A stretch of 64,000 nt of DNA from assembly GCF_030464365.1 (NCBI RefSeq), contig NZ_VCYI01000006.1:88262-152261 (forward strand), given 5' to 3'. Below are positions 63,874 through 64,000 of this stretch, piece after piece (positions within the stretch are counted from its first letter, which is position 1; each line of letters starts with the position of its first letter). The notes under the pieces were generated by a model, which was not told the origin of the DNA, did no database searches, and saw only the letters and a list, made by a program, of their open reading frames with translations. A program made the position numbers and the translations under genes. The stretch is from Methanoculleus methanifontis. Its GTDB lineage: Archaea; Halobacteriota; Methanomicrobia; Methanomicrobiales; Methanoculleaceae.

Positions 63874-64000
63874 GGCTCTGTTGAAACCCTCTAGTCGAGG
63901 GTCGGCTCCATCTGAGGGGAAAGATCTATAAAACCGTTGCTCCTTGTGTTAATGACGAAACCAACAACAAGGAGCAGAGTTAGTGTCGACGAATGGCTAT
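63874..64000 (+). mobile_element. Left end of an insertion sequence
   Basis: The mod reading frame stops abruptly where GGCTCTGTTGAAACCCTC begins, a typical insertion-sequence terminal repeat. A hairpin CCCTC-TAGTC-GAGGG, a TATA-like TCTATAAAA at 63925-63933 and a transposase-like start follow. The element runs off the window, so its right end and target duplication cannot be checked. Confidence 0.75.
63952..64000 (+). CDS. Transposase, N-terminal 16 residues only
   Basis: The ATG at 63952 opens a frame (MTKPTTRSRVSVDEWL) that continues past the end of the window. Position just inside an insertion-sequence end and the basic start support a transposase, but the family cannot be told from 16 residues. 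The ATG sits in the loop of a 10-bp hairpin (TGCTCCTTGT at 63938-63947 with ACAAGGAGCA at 63967-63976), which could limit translation from outside transcripts. Confidence 0.6.
   Translation, partial: MTKPTTRSRVSVDEWL

Noticed and set aside
55776..64000. Direct repeat of the tRNA-Val 3' end as right attachment site
   Set aside because: Not found by eye inside the window; the right edge of the island must be outside.

Overview
The window looks like chromosomal DNA of a methanogenic archaeon of the Methanomicrobiales, probably close to Methanoculleus. This is inferred from GC-rich codons, archaeal translation and RNA polymerase genes, O-phosphoseryl-tRNA synthetase, archaeosine and wyosine genes, a YcaO protein of the McrA-thioamidation type, DUF2098 and NikR. 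Genes sit in tight operons with ATGA, GTGA or TGATG overlaps. TATA boxes precede many operons, and several promoters look leaderless or nearly so.

Layout. 1-9.6 kb holds the 3' end of an M1 aminopeptidase gene, an MBL hydrolase, a 2H phosphoesterase, a secreted-protein plus MacB-type ABC operon, and small proteins including a chagasin-type lipoprotein. 9.6-13.4 kb has a decayed MBL gene and rps12-rps7-fusA on the minus strand. 13.5-21.3 kb is an RNA-modification and translation run: queD-queE-queC (preQ0 for archaeosine), a NUDIX hydrolase, aRF1, argS, taw1 and sepS. 21.2-28.4 kb has a fused trehalose-phosphate synthase/phosphatase, an autoregulated-looking DUF2178/XRE pair, a predicted exonuclease, a HAD phosphatase and a transglutaminase-like lipoprotein. 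28.8-32.5 kb has a two-gene SufC/SufB (SmsCB-type) Fe-S system, pcm, a cyclase-family hydrolase and an unknown protein. 32.5-44.5 kb is an N-glycosylation cluster: GlmM-like mutase, two GlmU-like enzymes, GlmS, a sugar N-acetyltransferase, a DegT aminotransferase, a glycosyltransferase and AglB, then an AcuC/HDAC-like protein. 44.9-46.8 kb has YcaO, DUF2098 and NikR. 47-53 kb is the conserved archaeal information operon: aIF2-gamma, PIN, Rpo7, Spt4, GTP-dependent dephospho-CoA kinase, S24e, S27ae, Kae1-Bud32, XTPase and L40e. 53-55.6 kb has a DUF1917 protein, Thi4 and HtpX.

Two tandem tRNA genes, Gly(TCC) and Val(CAC), end the core region. From about 55.78 kb to the right edge the DNA is visibly AT-richer and accessory. 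It carries a ribbon-helix-helix-like gene that ends antisense inside tRNA-Val, palindromic operators, a nucleotidyltransferase-like protein with an unrecognised partner in a two-gene operon, a zinc-ribbon protein divergent from a small RHH-like protein, purine-rich GGAGAA/TTCTCC tracts, and a type III restriction system. The restriction subunit is intact but the methyltransferase gene is cut by an insertion sequence at about 63.87 kb. The two-gene nucleotidyltransferase operon is the best candidate for an undescribed defence or toxin-antitoxin system. A dispersed family of CGCGAAG-type inverted repeats recurs at 1.1, 44.5-44.9 and 50.0 kb.
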